A DNA stretch of 64,000 bases from positions 1-64,000 of the forward strand of contig JARLJU010000085.1 of assembly GCA_031291055.1 (NCBI GenBank). The letters run 5' to 3'. Position numbers and translations under genes: made by a program. The stretch comes from Rudaea sp. GTDB lineage: Bacteria; Pseudomonadota; Gammaproteobacteria; Xanthomonadales; Rhodanobacteraceae. Position 1 is the first letter of the stretch. Each line of letters starts with the position of its first letter. A model generated the notes under the pieces. It saw nothing but the letters and a program-made list of their open reading frames with translations, searched no databases and was not told the DNA's origin. Below, piece after piece: positions 55,064 through 64,000 of the stretch.

Positions 55064-56089
55064 TCAACGTACCGGCAGATAGTCCAGCGGGTTCACCGGC
55101 TTGCCGTTCTTGCGAATCTCGAAATGCAGCTCCTCGCGTGCGCTGGCGCTGGATCCCAACTCGGCGATCTGCTGACCGCCCTTGACCTTGTCGCCTTCCT
55201 GCACCAGACGCTTGCGGTTGTGGCCGTACGCCGAGAGAAAGCTGGCGTTGTGCTTGACGATGATAAGTTCGCCGTAGCCGAGCAGGCCATTGCCGCTGTA
55301 GACGACTTCGCCATCGGCTGCGGCGAGTACCGCGTCGCCTTCCTTGCCGGCGATGTCGATGCCCTGGCGCGTCTGGTCGCCGCTGACGTAGGTACCGACA
55401 ACCTTGCCATTGCCCGGCCAGCGCCAGGTGACGCCGCCGGCGTTGAGTTGGGCGGTGCTGTCGGGCCTGTCCGTGGTTTCTGCCGCCACGCCGACTGCTG
55501 CGTCGCTGATTGCTGGCGCCGGTTTGGCGGGCACGGCAGGCGGTGCGGATGGAGTCGGCGCCAGTTCAATGTCGGCTGCCTGGGGCGTCCGCTCGGCGGG
55601 TGCCCCGGTTGCAGTGGCAGGTGGCTTCGGCGGCGATAGTGCATTGTCCACATGTGGATTCGGCGCAGGCGCAGGCAGCACGCTCACGCTCGTCACCGTC
55701 GCGCGATCCGGTGCTGCACTCGCGACGGCGGCGCCTGCCGTCGGCGCCGCCCCTGGCAATGGCGCACCCAGTCGCAATTCCTGTCCCGCGTAAATGCGAT
55801 ACGGCGGCACGATGCGATTCCATGTCGCCAGATCGCGGTAGTCCAGGCCATGATTGAACGCGATCGCGTACAAGGTGTCGCCGCGCATCACCCGATAGCT
55901 GTCGCCGCCGGCTGTCCTGGCCCGTGCCGGAATTTCGCGCGGTGAGCGTGCCGGCCCTGTCGCATTGCCGCCGAGCGAAAGGTCCTCGACGGGTGCCGGA
56001 GGATTGGATGAGCAGCCGGCCAGCAAAAGCGCGCAGGCGCCAAGGACCGCCAGGCCGTTTTGTTTGGATATGCGCAAGCGTCGGATCAT
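55064..56089 (-). CDS. nlpD: Murein hydrolase activator NlpD (LysM plus degenerate LytM)
   Basis: Outer-membrane lipoprotein that activates amidases at the septum. The 341-residue precursor has a lipobox ALLLAGC, a LysM domain ([19 protein letters not shown], then YAGQELRLG), a long Ala/Pro linker, and a C-terminal LytM domain ([50 protein letters not shown]). The zinc-ligand His before GIDIA is Arg/Gln and the HLH motif is ELH, so the domain lacks metalloprotease residues, as in E. coli NlpD. It lies between yqaA and rpoS. Confidence 0.94.
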   Translation of the reverse strand: MIRRLRISKQNGLAVLGACALLLAGCSSNPPAPVEDLSLGGNATGPARSPREIPARARTAGGDSYRVMRGDTLYAIAFNHGLDYRDLATWNRIVPPYRIYAGQELRLGAPLPGAAPTAGAAVASAAPDRATVTSVSVLPAPAPNPHVDNALSPPKPPATATGAPAERTPQAADIELAPTPSAPPAVPAKPAPAISDAAVGVAAETTDRPDSTAQLNAGGVTWRWPGNGKVVGTYVSGDQTRQGIDIAGKEGDAVLAAADGEVVYSGNGLLGYGELIIVKHNASFLSAYGHNRKRLVQEGDKVKGGQQIAELGSSASAREELHFEIRKNGKPVNPLDYLPVR

Positions 56090-56099
56090 GGCGGTGGCG

Positions 56100-56705
56100 T
56101 CAGCGCAGGAAGCGGAAGTAGATCACGACCAGGGTAATCAGCAGGAGCGCACCCCAGCCGATCCATTCGATCCAGCGGTGCAATGCCGCTTCGGCTTTCG
56201 CCCCGCCGAAGCGGATCGCACCGGCCACGGCGAAAACGCGCTTGCCGCGCCCGATCAGCATGCCCGGAATGAAGGCCAGCATCGGCACGCCGACGATGCC
56301 GCAGGCCCAGGTGGCGATTTTCAACGGAATCGGCAGGAACCCCGCCGCCACCAGCAACCAGAATGCCTTGAATGGGTTCTCGCTCATTGCCGCACGCAAG
56401 TTGTCGACCTGTGCATCCAGGGTCGGCAGCCAGCCGATGTCCGCCAGCGCCGGCCGCAGCATATCGAAGGCAAAATGACCCAGCGCATAACCGACGAATG
56501 ATCCGAGCAGCGACCCGCCGAGACTGATCGCGGCGTAGCGCGCCCAGCGTTGCGGCTTTGCCAGCGCCATCGGCGCGAGCATGATCTCCGGTGCGATGGG
56601 GAAAATGAACGCTTCCACGAAGCTCAGGACGGCCAGATAGAACTCGGCGTCCGGGCGTGCGGCCCAGCGCAGGGCAAACTCGTACAAGCATTTGAAAATT
56701 CGCAT
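56100..56705 (-). CDS. YqaA family inner-membrane protein (VTT/DedA-like)
   Basis: The 201-residue integral protein has about five hydrophobic segments and the SNARE-assoc/VTT-type pattern. EAFIFPIAPEIMLAPMALA is followed by GGSLLGSFVGYALGHFAFD and GFLPIPLKIATWACGIVG. The DedA superfamily is linked to lipid scrambling and proton-motive-force homeostasis. The ATG (56705) overlaps the pcm stop codon by one base, so the pair is coupled. It lies between pcm and nlpD, a conserved position in xanthomonads and pseudomonads. Confidence 0.88.
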   Translation of the reverse strand: MRIFKCLYEFALRWAARPDAEFYLAVLSFVEAFIFPIAPEIMLAPMALAKPQRWARYAAISLGGSLLGSFVGYALGHFAFDMLRPALADIGWLPTLDAQVDNLRAAMSENPFKAFWLLVAAGFLPIPLKIATWACGIVGVPMLAFIPGMLIGRGKRVFAVAGAIRFGGAKAEAALHRWIEWIGWGALLLITLVVIYFRFLR

Positions 56706-57382
56706 CAGCCGAGGCCACTCAGCAGCGGCACGAAGCTGACGTCGCCAAGCGACTCCCCTGCCCATTTCTTGCCATCGTGCCGGTAGCGCAGCAGGCGCTG
56801 CGCGCCGGCCGGCCCGACCGGCGCGATCAGCACGCCGTCTTCCGCCAGTTGCTCAAACAGGACCGGATCGATCACTTCGCCGGCGGCGGTCATGATGATC
56901 GCGTCAAACGGCGCGTGTTCGGGCCAGCCGAGTTTGCCGTCGTCGTGTTTGGAGCGGACGTTTTCAATGCCCAGCTTGCGAAAGCGGCGGCGCGCATTGC
57001 GCAGCAGTTCCTCGATGCGTTCGACCGTGTATACCGTTGCCACGAGCGCTGCCAGCACTGCGGCCTGATAGCCCGAACCGGTGCCGATCTCCAGTACCTT
57101 CGTGGGCAGCTTGCGCTCAATCAACGCTTCGGTCATGCGCGCCACGACCCAGGGTTGCGAGATGGTTTGCGCCTGCCCGATCGGCAATGCGGTGTCCTCG
57201 TAGGCGCGCGAGGCCAGCGCTTCCTCGACGAACAAATGCCGCGGCAGACGACGCATCACATCCAGCACACGCCGCTCGGTGATGCCGGTTGCCTTCAGAC
57301 GATCGATCAGGCGGTCGCGCGCGCGCTGCGAAGTCATGCCCAGGCCGCGCGCCTCGGGCGTGGGACGCGAAAATACGTTCAT
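56705..57382 (-). CDS. pcm: Protein-L-isoaspartate O-methyltransferase
   Basis: Repairs isoaspartyl residues in aged proteins. The 225-residue protein has [22 protein letters not shown], the [15 protein letters not shown] segment, SAM motif [18 protein letters not shown], and [16 protein letters not shown]. The ATG overlaps the surE stop codon (ATGA). surE-pcm-nlpD-rpoS is the standard stress-survival arrangement. Confidence 0.95.
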   Translation of the reverse strand: MNVFSRPTPEARGLGMTSQRARDRLIDRLKATGITERRVLDVMRRLPRHLFVEEALASRAYEDTALPIGQAQTISQPWVVARMTEALIERKLPTKVLEIGTGSGYQAAVLAALVATVYTVERIEELLRNARRRFRKLGIENVRSKHDDGKLGWPEHAPFDAIIMTAAGEVIDPVLFEQLAEDGVLIAPVGPAGAQRLLRYRHDGKKWAGESLGDVSFVPLLSGLG

Positions 57383-58155
57383 GCGCCGGCGCTCAGTTCC
57401 AGGGCCAACGAACCGACCCAGCTGCTGACCTTTTCCAACGCCTGGTAACGGGTCAGGTCGACCTGGATCGGCGTGATCGAAATATAGCCTTCACGGATCG
57501 CGTGGAAATCGGTACCGGGACCCGCGTCCTCGGCTTCGCCGGGCGGACCGATCCAGTAGATCGGACGGCCGCGTGGATCGGTCTGGCGGATGCATGGCTC
57601 CGAACGGTGGCGGCGCCCGAGCCTGGTCACCGCGAAACCGCGCAACTCGGCCCAGGGCCGGTCGGGCACGTTGACATTGAGGATGGTGTCGGCCGGCAGC
57701 GGATCGACCAGCAGACGCTGCATGATCGCCAGCGCGGCCTGCGCCGCACTGTGGAAGTGTTCGCCATTGTGATCTTTTGCTGCCAGCGAGACCGCAATCG
57801 CCGGCAGACCCAGGAAGCGCCCCTCCATTGCCGCCGAGACGGTGCCGGAATAGATCACGTCGTCGCCAAGATTGGCAGAGTTGTTGATCCCGGAAACGAC
57901 GATGTCGGGCTCATGTTCGAGCAATCCGGCCAGCGCCAGATGCACACAATCGGTCGGCGTACCGGCCACGCGATAGCGTCCGTCTTCCAGACGCGTCACG
58001 CGGATCGGCTGATCCAGGGTGAGCGAATTGCTCGCCCCGGAACGGTCGCGATCCGGCGCCACGACGGTCACCTCGCCTACCACCGACAACCGGCGTGCCA
58101 GTATCAGAATTCCGGGCGCGTCCACACCATCATCGTTGCTTACCAATACGCGCAT
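57379..58155 (-). CDS. surE: 5'-nucleotidase SurE
   Basis: Metal-dependent nucleoside monophosphatase and exopolyphosphatase. The 258-residue protein starts [16 protein letters not shown] (metal ligands Asp-Asp). It also has [55 protein letters not shown] (in parts) and DTDFHAI-type sequence (here [16 protein letters not shown]). The start at 58155 is chosen over the longer frame. It heads the surE-pcm-yqaA-nlpD-rpoS block and is divergent from the Smr gene, 170 bp away. Confidence 0.95.
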   Translation of the reverse strand: MRVLVSNDDGVDAPGILILARRLSVVGEVTVVAPDRDRSGASNSLTLDQPIRVTRLEDGRYRVAGTPTDCVHLALAGLLEHEPDIVVSGINNSANLGDDVIYSGTVSAAMEGRFLGLPAIAVSLAAKDHNGEHFHSAAQAALAIMQRLLVDPLPADTILNVNVPDRPWAELRGFAVTRLGRRHRSEPCIRQTDPRGRPIYWIGPPGEAEDAGPGTDFHAIREGYISITPIQVDLTRYQALEKVSSWVGSLALELSAGA

Positions 58156-58325
58156 GCGGCTTCTTGTTGTGCGGCGGAAATGAGTTCCAAGCTGGCGATT
58201 GTACTGGAGCGGTGCCTCGAACTGAATGCGATTGGCTGTCGGCACCGATTGCACGACCCGGCCGTTGTTTCGTCAGCGTCGGAACGGCAGCCGGCAATCA
58301 TCCACTCTGCTAAGCTGCGATCACG

Positions 58326-58874
58326 ATGCCCAGGCAGCGCAAGACCGAAGTCAGCCCGGAGGATTTGCGCCTGTTCGAGCAGGCCGTCGGTCCAGTACGC
58401 CGCATCGCTGCACAGCGCACGGTCGCCTCGCGTCCTCGGCCGGAGCCGGAACCACGCCAGTCGCAGCTGGATGAAGCGCGCGTCGCCGGCGAACTGATGC
58501 GCTCGGCGATCGATCCTGCGGAAATCGAAATCGGCGAGGAACTGAGCTACCTGAAAGCCAGCCTCTCACCGCGTCTGTTGCGCCAGTTGAAGCGCGGATA
58601 TTTCAGCGTCGCCGACGAGATCGACCTGCACCAGATGACGGCGAATGTCGCGCGCATCGCGATCAAGCAGTTTCTCGACGAGAACAAACGCGACGGGCGT
58701 CTGTGCGTGAAGATCATCCATGGCAAGGGCCTGCGCTCGCGCGCCGACGGACCGGTGCTCAAGCGCCTGGTCGATGGCATGCTGCGTCAGCGCGCCGATG
58801 TGCTCGCGTTCGCCTCGGCCAAGCCGGCCGAGGGCGGCACCGGTGCCGTGATCGTGCTGTTGCGGCAGGCCTGA
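58326..58874 (+). CDS. Smr-domain protein (SmrA/YdaL type)
   Basis: The 182-residue protein has a charged N-terminal region and a C-terminal Smr (MutS2-like) nicking-endonuclease domain. EIDLHQMTANVARIAIKQFL holds the DLH motif, VKIIHGKGLRS holds HGKG, and GAVIVLLRQA ends it. Stand-alone Smr proteins cleave RNA or DNA, for example at collided ribosomes. It sits next to surE on the opposite strand, a frequent neighbour in this order. Specificity is unknown. Confidence 0.9.
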   Translation: MPRQRKTEVSPEDLRLFEQAVGPVRRIAAQRTVASRPRPEPEPRQSQLDEARVAGELMRSAIDPAEIEIGEELSYLKASLSPRLLRQLKRGYFSVADEIDLHQMTANVARIAIKQFLDENKRDGRLCVKIIHGKGLRSRADGPVLKRLVDGMLRQRADVLAFASAKPAEGGTGAVIVLLRQA

Positions 58875-58889
58875 AGTGCCGGATCCGCT

Positions 58890-59129
58890 TCAGTTGCCAC
58901 CGTTGCCGTCGGCGACATGGGTCTTCTGCGGATAATTGAGCCAGATCAGCTTGGCGCCGCGATCCAGCGCCCAGCGATTCACCGTGGCCACCTTGTCCAT
59001 ATCGATGTCGTTACTGGTCAGCGATGTCTTGGATGCCGAATCCGCATGCATACCCATACCGCCGGGACCGGCACATGCAGCAAGCCCCAAAACCATTCCC
59101 ACCGCGAGAACGAAAACTGCCTTGCTCAT
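58890..59129 (-). CDS. Small predicted lipoprotein
   Basis: The 79-residue precursor has a signal sequence with lipobox LGLAAC (Cys near residue 19). The short mature region (SNDIDMDKVATVNRWALDRG, then AKLIWLNYPQKTHV) is conserved in some gammaproteobacteria as a protein of unknown role. GGAGGTT directly before the ATG is an excellent ribosome-binding site and decides the start. It lies between the Smr gene (convergent, 15 bp) and truD (107 bp). Confidence 0.75.
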   Translation of the reverse strand: MSKAVFVLAVGMVLGLAACAGPGGMGMHADSASKTSLTSNDIDMDKVATVNRWALDRGAKLIWLNYPQKTHVADGNGGN

Positions 59130-59236
59130 GGCAACCTCCGCATTGTCTGCAGCGCGAGCGGCGAACAAGCCGTTCGATGCTCAGTATAGGCGCGACGGCA
59201 AGGACGATGTTGCTGAAATGGCGCGATGCGTCGGGC

Positions 59237-60280
59237 TCAAGCCATTGCGGCCGAAGGCGATTGCCAAAGGCAAATCTCTCTGAGCAGGGTCGTCGCGTAG
59301 GCGCCGGAACCCAGGTGGAATTCCAGTTGCAACTCGGTGTCCGACAGCCAGCGAGCCGCCAGATCGCGCGGTCGCAGCGCCAGGGCACGCCGTTCCTGGC
59401 GCAATCCGTTGGCAACGAGTCCGGCCGCAAGTTCGGGATTTGCAGCGACAACGGCGCGCTCGATTTCAGCAACAGCGCCGCCGGAGCGCAAGGCGCCTTC
59501 ACCCCACAGCGGCCCGGTAGGATCGATGTCGCCGCGCGCATGCCGCTCGATCAATTCAGGCGTGGACGCTTCCGGACCGAAAATGCTGTGGCTGCCAGCC
59601 AGCATCCAGACTTCACCGTCGAGCGGCCGGCTCCAGTCGCCGCGTTCAACCCGCGCGGCAAGTATACAATTGAACAAATGCGCGCGCGCTGCCGACAGCA
59701 GCAACGAGCGCTCGTGGCGCTGGATGCGCCTGCCCGCGAACATGGCGAGGGCGTGGTTGATGTTCTGCCCGGCCCGGCCAAAACGCTGCTCGCCGAAGTA
59801 GTTCGGCACGCCGGCATCTGCAATCGATTCCAGCAATTGTTCTGCGGCGGCGCGCTCGCCGTGGACGCCGCGCAGCACAATCCGGAAGAAATTGCCTTTG
59901 AGCGCACCGCGTTTCAGTTTGCGGCCGTGGCGCGCGAATTCGATGACACGGAATTCCGCATGCGTGAGCGCCGCCCAGTCCGGATCGCGCTTGCCGGGCA
60001 GGTGCAGCGAAAACGTCTGCCGCGCAACCGCGTGGCGATCCTTCATGCCGGCGTAGCTCACCGCCTCGACGCCGACGCCGGCGAAACGCGCGAGTTCCCT
60101 GGCGACCCAGTCGGTATTCGCACCGCGTTTTTCCACGCGCAGGAACACATGCTCGCCGGCGCCATCGGCCGCGAAGCCGAGATCTTCGTCGACGAAGAAA
60201 TCCTCGGGTGTTGCACGCAATATTCCGGTCAGCGGCGGTCCACCGTAGGCGCACGGCAGATCGGTGGGGTCGTCGGCCAT
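59237..60280 (-). CDS. truD: tRNA pseudouridine-13 synthase TruD
   Basis: Forms pseudouridine 13 in tRNA-Glu. The 347-residue protein has the catalytic motif GMKDRHAVARQTF (Asp near residue 81), NYFGEQRFGRAGQNI, and the insert typical of TruD with the RLFNCIL-like helix (here AHLFNCILAARV). The start MADDPTDLP lies 2 bp after the ispF stop codon. It belongs to the ftsB-ispD-ispF-truD-surE order, here with the Smr and lipoprotein genes inserted before surE. Confidence 0.95.
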   Translation of the reverse strand: MADDPTDLPCAYGGPPLTGILRATPEDFFVDEDLGFAADGAGEHVFLRVEKRGANTDWVARELARFAGVGVEAVSYAGMKDRHAVARQTFSLHLPGKRDPDWAALTHAEFRVIEFARHGRKLKRGALKGNFFRIVLRGVHGERAAAEQLLESIADAGVPNYFGEQRFGRAGQNINHALAMFAGRRIQRHERSLLLSAARAHLFNCILAARVERGDWSRPLDGEVWMLAGSHSIFGPEASTPELIERHARGDIDPTGPLWGEGALRSGGAVAEIERAVVAANPELAAGLVANGLRQERRALALRPRDLAARWLSDTELQLEFHLGSGAYATTLLREICLWQSPSAAMA

Positions 60281-60282
60281 GC

Positions 60283-60759
60283 TCAGCTCGCCGGCAACAG
60301 CAAGACGACAGCCAGCGCGGCAATGCCTTCGCCACGGCCGGTGAAGCCGAGTTTTTCGCTGGTCGTGGCCTTGACGCTGACCTGGTCGATGCTGCAGCCG
60401 AGATCGGCGCCAAGGTTCGCGCGCATCGCCTGCGCGTGCGGCAGTATCTTCGGCAATTCGCACACGATGGTGATATCCGCATTGCCAGGCACGAATCCAT
60501 TTTGCCGCATCAGCTGCGCGCAGCGGCGCAGAAAGATGCGGCTGTCGGCGTCGCGCCAGCGCGCGTCCGAAGGCGGGAAATGCGTACCGATGTCGCCTAG
60601 CGCCAGCGCGCCGAGGATCGCATCGCACAAGGCGTGAATGGCAACGTCGCCGTCCGAATGCGCGACGATGCCATGCGCGTGCGCGATGCGCACGCCGCCG
60701 AGCACCACATGGTCGCCCGGTCCGAATGCGTGAACGTCGAATCCCTGGCCGATGCGCAT
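60283..60759 (-). CDS. ispF: 2-C-methyl-D-erythritol 2,4-cyclodiphosphate synthase
   Basis: Fifth step of the MEP isoprenoid pathway. The 158-residue protein starts [13 protein letters not shown] (metal-binding Asp/His). It has [30 protein letters not shown], the INITVVCE-like strand (here [12 protein letters not shown]), and [20 protein letters not shown]. The ATG overlaps the ispD stop by one base. All ligands of the divalent metal site are present. Confidence 0.97.
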   Translation of the reverse strand: MRIGQGFDVHAFGPGDHVVLGGVRIAHAHGIVAHSDGDVAIHALCDAILGALALGDIGTHFPPSDARWRDADSRIFLRRCAQLMRQNGFVPGNADITIVCELPKILPHAQAMRANLGADLGCSIDQVSVKATTSEKLGFTGRGEGIAALAVVLLLPAS

Positions 60760-61457
60760 CAGCTTTTCCCCAGAAGAAATTCCGCCAAGGCGAAATCCGG
60801 CGGCGTCGTTACTTTGATATTGCTCTCGGCGCCCTCGATCAGCAAAGGTCGCTGCCCGGCGTGTTCCATCGCCATTGCCTCGTCGGTGACGGCAATGCCG
60901 GCCGCGCGCGCCGATTCCAGCGCCGCGACAAGCTCGCCGTAGCGGAACAGCTGTGGCGTCAGCGCACGCCAGCGCGACTCGCGCGGCTCGGTGGCGGCGA
61001 CCCGGTTTTGCACATCGGCGCGCTTGAGCGTGTCACGCAGCGGCGCCGCGAGCAGACCGCCGCCAGCGGCCGTGCCAAGGTCCAGCAGCCGGGAAATATC
61101 GTCGGCGGCAATGCACGGTCGCGCGGCATCGTGTACAAGTATAAATTGTCCATCGGCGACGATGGCTCGCAACGCGGCCAGCCCTGCCAGCACTGAATCG
61201 GCGCGTTCGTTGCCGCCGATGGCGATGCGCACCGGCTTGTCGTGCAATTGCGTCATCTGCGGCCACAGGCGATCATCCGCGGCCAGCACCACCATCAGCC
61301 CGGCGATGCGCGGATGCGCAGCCAGATGTTCCAGCGTATGCAGCAGCAGGGGCTTGCCGGCGATCGGCAGATATTGCTTCGGCGTGTCGCCGCCAACGCG
61401 CGTACTACGGCCGGCGGCCGGCACGACGCACCACAGCATGGTATCAATGCCCGCCAT
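60759..61457 (-). CDS. ispD: 2-C-methyl-D-erythritol 4-phosphate cytidylyltransferase
   Basis: Third step of the MEP pathway (CDP-ME synthesis). The 232-residue protein has [20 protein letters not shown] (nucleotide loop), [24 protein letters not shown], and [15 protein letters not shown]. The start at 61457 overlaps ftsB by 14 bp and has AAGG upstream; ATG 61439 ([10 protein letters not shown]) is an alternative. It is coupled to ispF. Confidence 0.96.
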   Translation of the reverse strand: MAGIDTMLWCVVPAAGRSTRVGGDTPKQYLPIAGKPLLLHTLEHLAAHPRIAGLMVVLAADDRLWPQMTQLHDKPVRIAIGGNERADSVLAGLAALRAIVADGQFILVHDAARPCIAADDISRLLDLGTAAGGGLLAAPLRDTLKRADVQNRVAATEPRESRWRALTPQLFRYGELVAALESARAAGIAVTDEAMAMEHAGQRPLLIEGAESNIKVTTPPDFALAEFLLGKS

Positions 61458-61755
61458 TTTCGGCCTTCGTGTCGTCGGCCTGTGGCGCGACCACCTGATA
61501 GAAAACCTCGCCCGGCTTGATCAGGCCAAGTTCGCTGCGTGCGCGCTCCTCGATGGCGTCCTTGCCGTTCTTCAGATCCTGCACTTCTGCCGCCAGCTCT
61601 TCGTTGCGCTGCTTGAGTTTCAGGTTTTCCTGCTTCTGTTCGGCCAGACGACGCTCCAGGCGCCACACATCGCGCATGCCGCCCTCGCCGGCCCAGAGCT
61701 TGATTTCCAGCGCCAGCAGCAGGACCAGCAGGATCAGGGCGACGTAACGCAGCAC
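61444..61755 (-). CDS. ftsB: Cell division protein FtsB
   Basis: Bitopic divisome protein in complex with FtsL and FtsQ. The 103-residue protein has one membrane helix (about residues 4-20, VALILLVLLLALEIKLW) and a coiled coil (RRLAEQKQENLKLKQRNEEL). The conserved region ARSELGLIKPGEVFYQVV follows. It starts with GTG, 10 bp after eno. The eno-ftsB-ispD order is conserved in gammaproteobacteria. Confidence 0.95.
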   Translation of the reverse strand: MLRYVALILLVLLLALEIKLWAGEGGMRDVWRLERRLAEQKQENLKLKQRNEELAAEVQDLKNGKDAIEERARSELGLIKPGEVFYQVVAPQADDTKAENGGH

Positions 61756-61765
61756 GCGCGTCTAC

Positions 61766-63905
<2,140 letters not shown>

Positions 63906-63909
<4 letters not shown>

Positions 63910-63992
63910 AGAGCCTTCCGTGGACAGCGTCCGTTCGACATCCATGTCTCGCCCTCAATCGGCTCTCGCCGATTTCGACCGCAAAGCTTCAT
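63906..63992 (-). other. Possible 28-codon upstream ORF ending in the kdsA start codon
   Basis: On the minus strand an ATG at 63992 opens a 28-residue frame (beginning MKLCGRNRREP) whose TGA overlaps the kdsA ATG as ATGA. Its first 14 bases, ATGAAGCTTTGCGG, differ from the kdsA start (ATGAAACTTTGCGG) at one position, so both begin MKLCG. It may be a leader peptide coupled to kdsA or a remnant of a partial duplication of the kdsA 5' end. The window edge is 8 bp beyond, so its ribosome-binding site cannot be judged. Confidence 0.25.
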
Positions 63993-64000
63993 GCGACCGC

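Noticed and set aside
63989..64000. 3' end of pyrG at the right edge
   Set aside because: The order pyrG-kdsA-eno is expected, and a TGA lies at 63989-63991 in one frame, but only three codons of any upstream gene would be inside the window.

Overview
The window is GC-rich chromosomal DNA from a gammaproteobacterium. The neighbourhoods point to Xanthomonadales (Lysobacterales), probably near Rhodanobacteraceae. These are cinA-recA-recX-alaS-csrA next to mutS; rpoE-rseA-degP-lepA-lepB-DUF4845-rnc-era-recO; kdsA-eno-ftsB-ispD-ispF-truD followed by surE-pcm-yqaA-nlpD-rpoS; and nagZ-hpt-methylthioinosine phosphorylase. The placement rests on gene content and order only, because no rRNA is present. 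Almost everything is core housekeeping. The accessory material is at the left edge and in a few small insertions.

Layout. 1-1828 is the end of a probable genomic island: possible IS21-like terminal repeats, then a tyrosine recombinase lying just downstream of tRNA-Ser(GCU). 2029-7540 holds csrA, alaS, recX, recA and a CinA-type amidase (minus strand), with mutS (7597-10173) divergent. 10212-13405 holds a secreted histidine phosphatase, hslR and htpG (with a sigma-32-like promoter), followed by a 477-bp gap carrying a duplicated ~69-bp repeat, a perfect 13-bp inverted repeat and the rplS terminator. 13883-18442 is the ribosome and SRP block rplS-trmD-rimM-rpsP ... ffh, split by a degenerate GIY-YIG-like gene and a cold-shock gene. 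18589-20260 holds a CcsA-like membrane protein, a PilZ protein and a lipoprotein. 20347-24283 is radA-alr-dnaB. 24473-25636 is an FMN-dependent lactate dehydrogenase-like gene sitting between dnaB and rplI-rpsR-rpsF (25714-26962). 27079-28562 is a three-gene cluster (membrane protein, cupin, A-type Fe-S carrier), divergent from asnS.

30087-34625 is a purine-salvage, wall-recycling and rRNA-methylation run (gloB, mtnP-like, hpt, nagZ, rlmD). An orphan receiver-Hpt protein (34764-35573) has a 3' end that overlaps recO antisense. 35498-43916 is the envelope-stress and translation operon region, from recO back to rpoE, with sigma-E-like promoters before degP and rpoE. 44010-47098 is a translationally coupled pair: a lone Ycf46-like domain protein and a degenerate receiver-PAS-GAF-GGDEF-EAL protein. 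47198-49246 is a FadB-type beta-oxidation protein. 49290-53720 contains folP, a TPR-protein remnant, ftsH, rlmE and yhbY. 53729-58155 runs through an Mth938-type protein, rpoS, nlpD, yqaA, pcm and surE. 58326-63909 contains an Smr protein, a small lipoprotein, truD, ispF, ispD, ftsB, eno and kdsA.

I found no CRISPR array, phage structural cluster or recognisable defence or biosynthetic system. The observations most worth a second look are the Ycf46-domain/c-di-GMP pair, the altered FMN-phosphate site of the lactate dehydrogenase-like enzyme, the duplicated intergenic repeat, the inverted repeat at the tRNA/integrase junction and the short ORF ending in the kdsA start codon. Start sites were moved from the longest reading frame to family-conserved starts with ribosome-binding sites wherever the upstream residues were clearly not family sequence.
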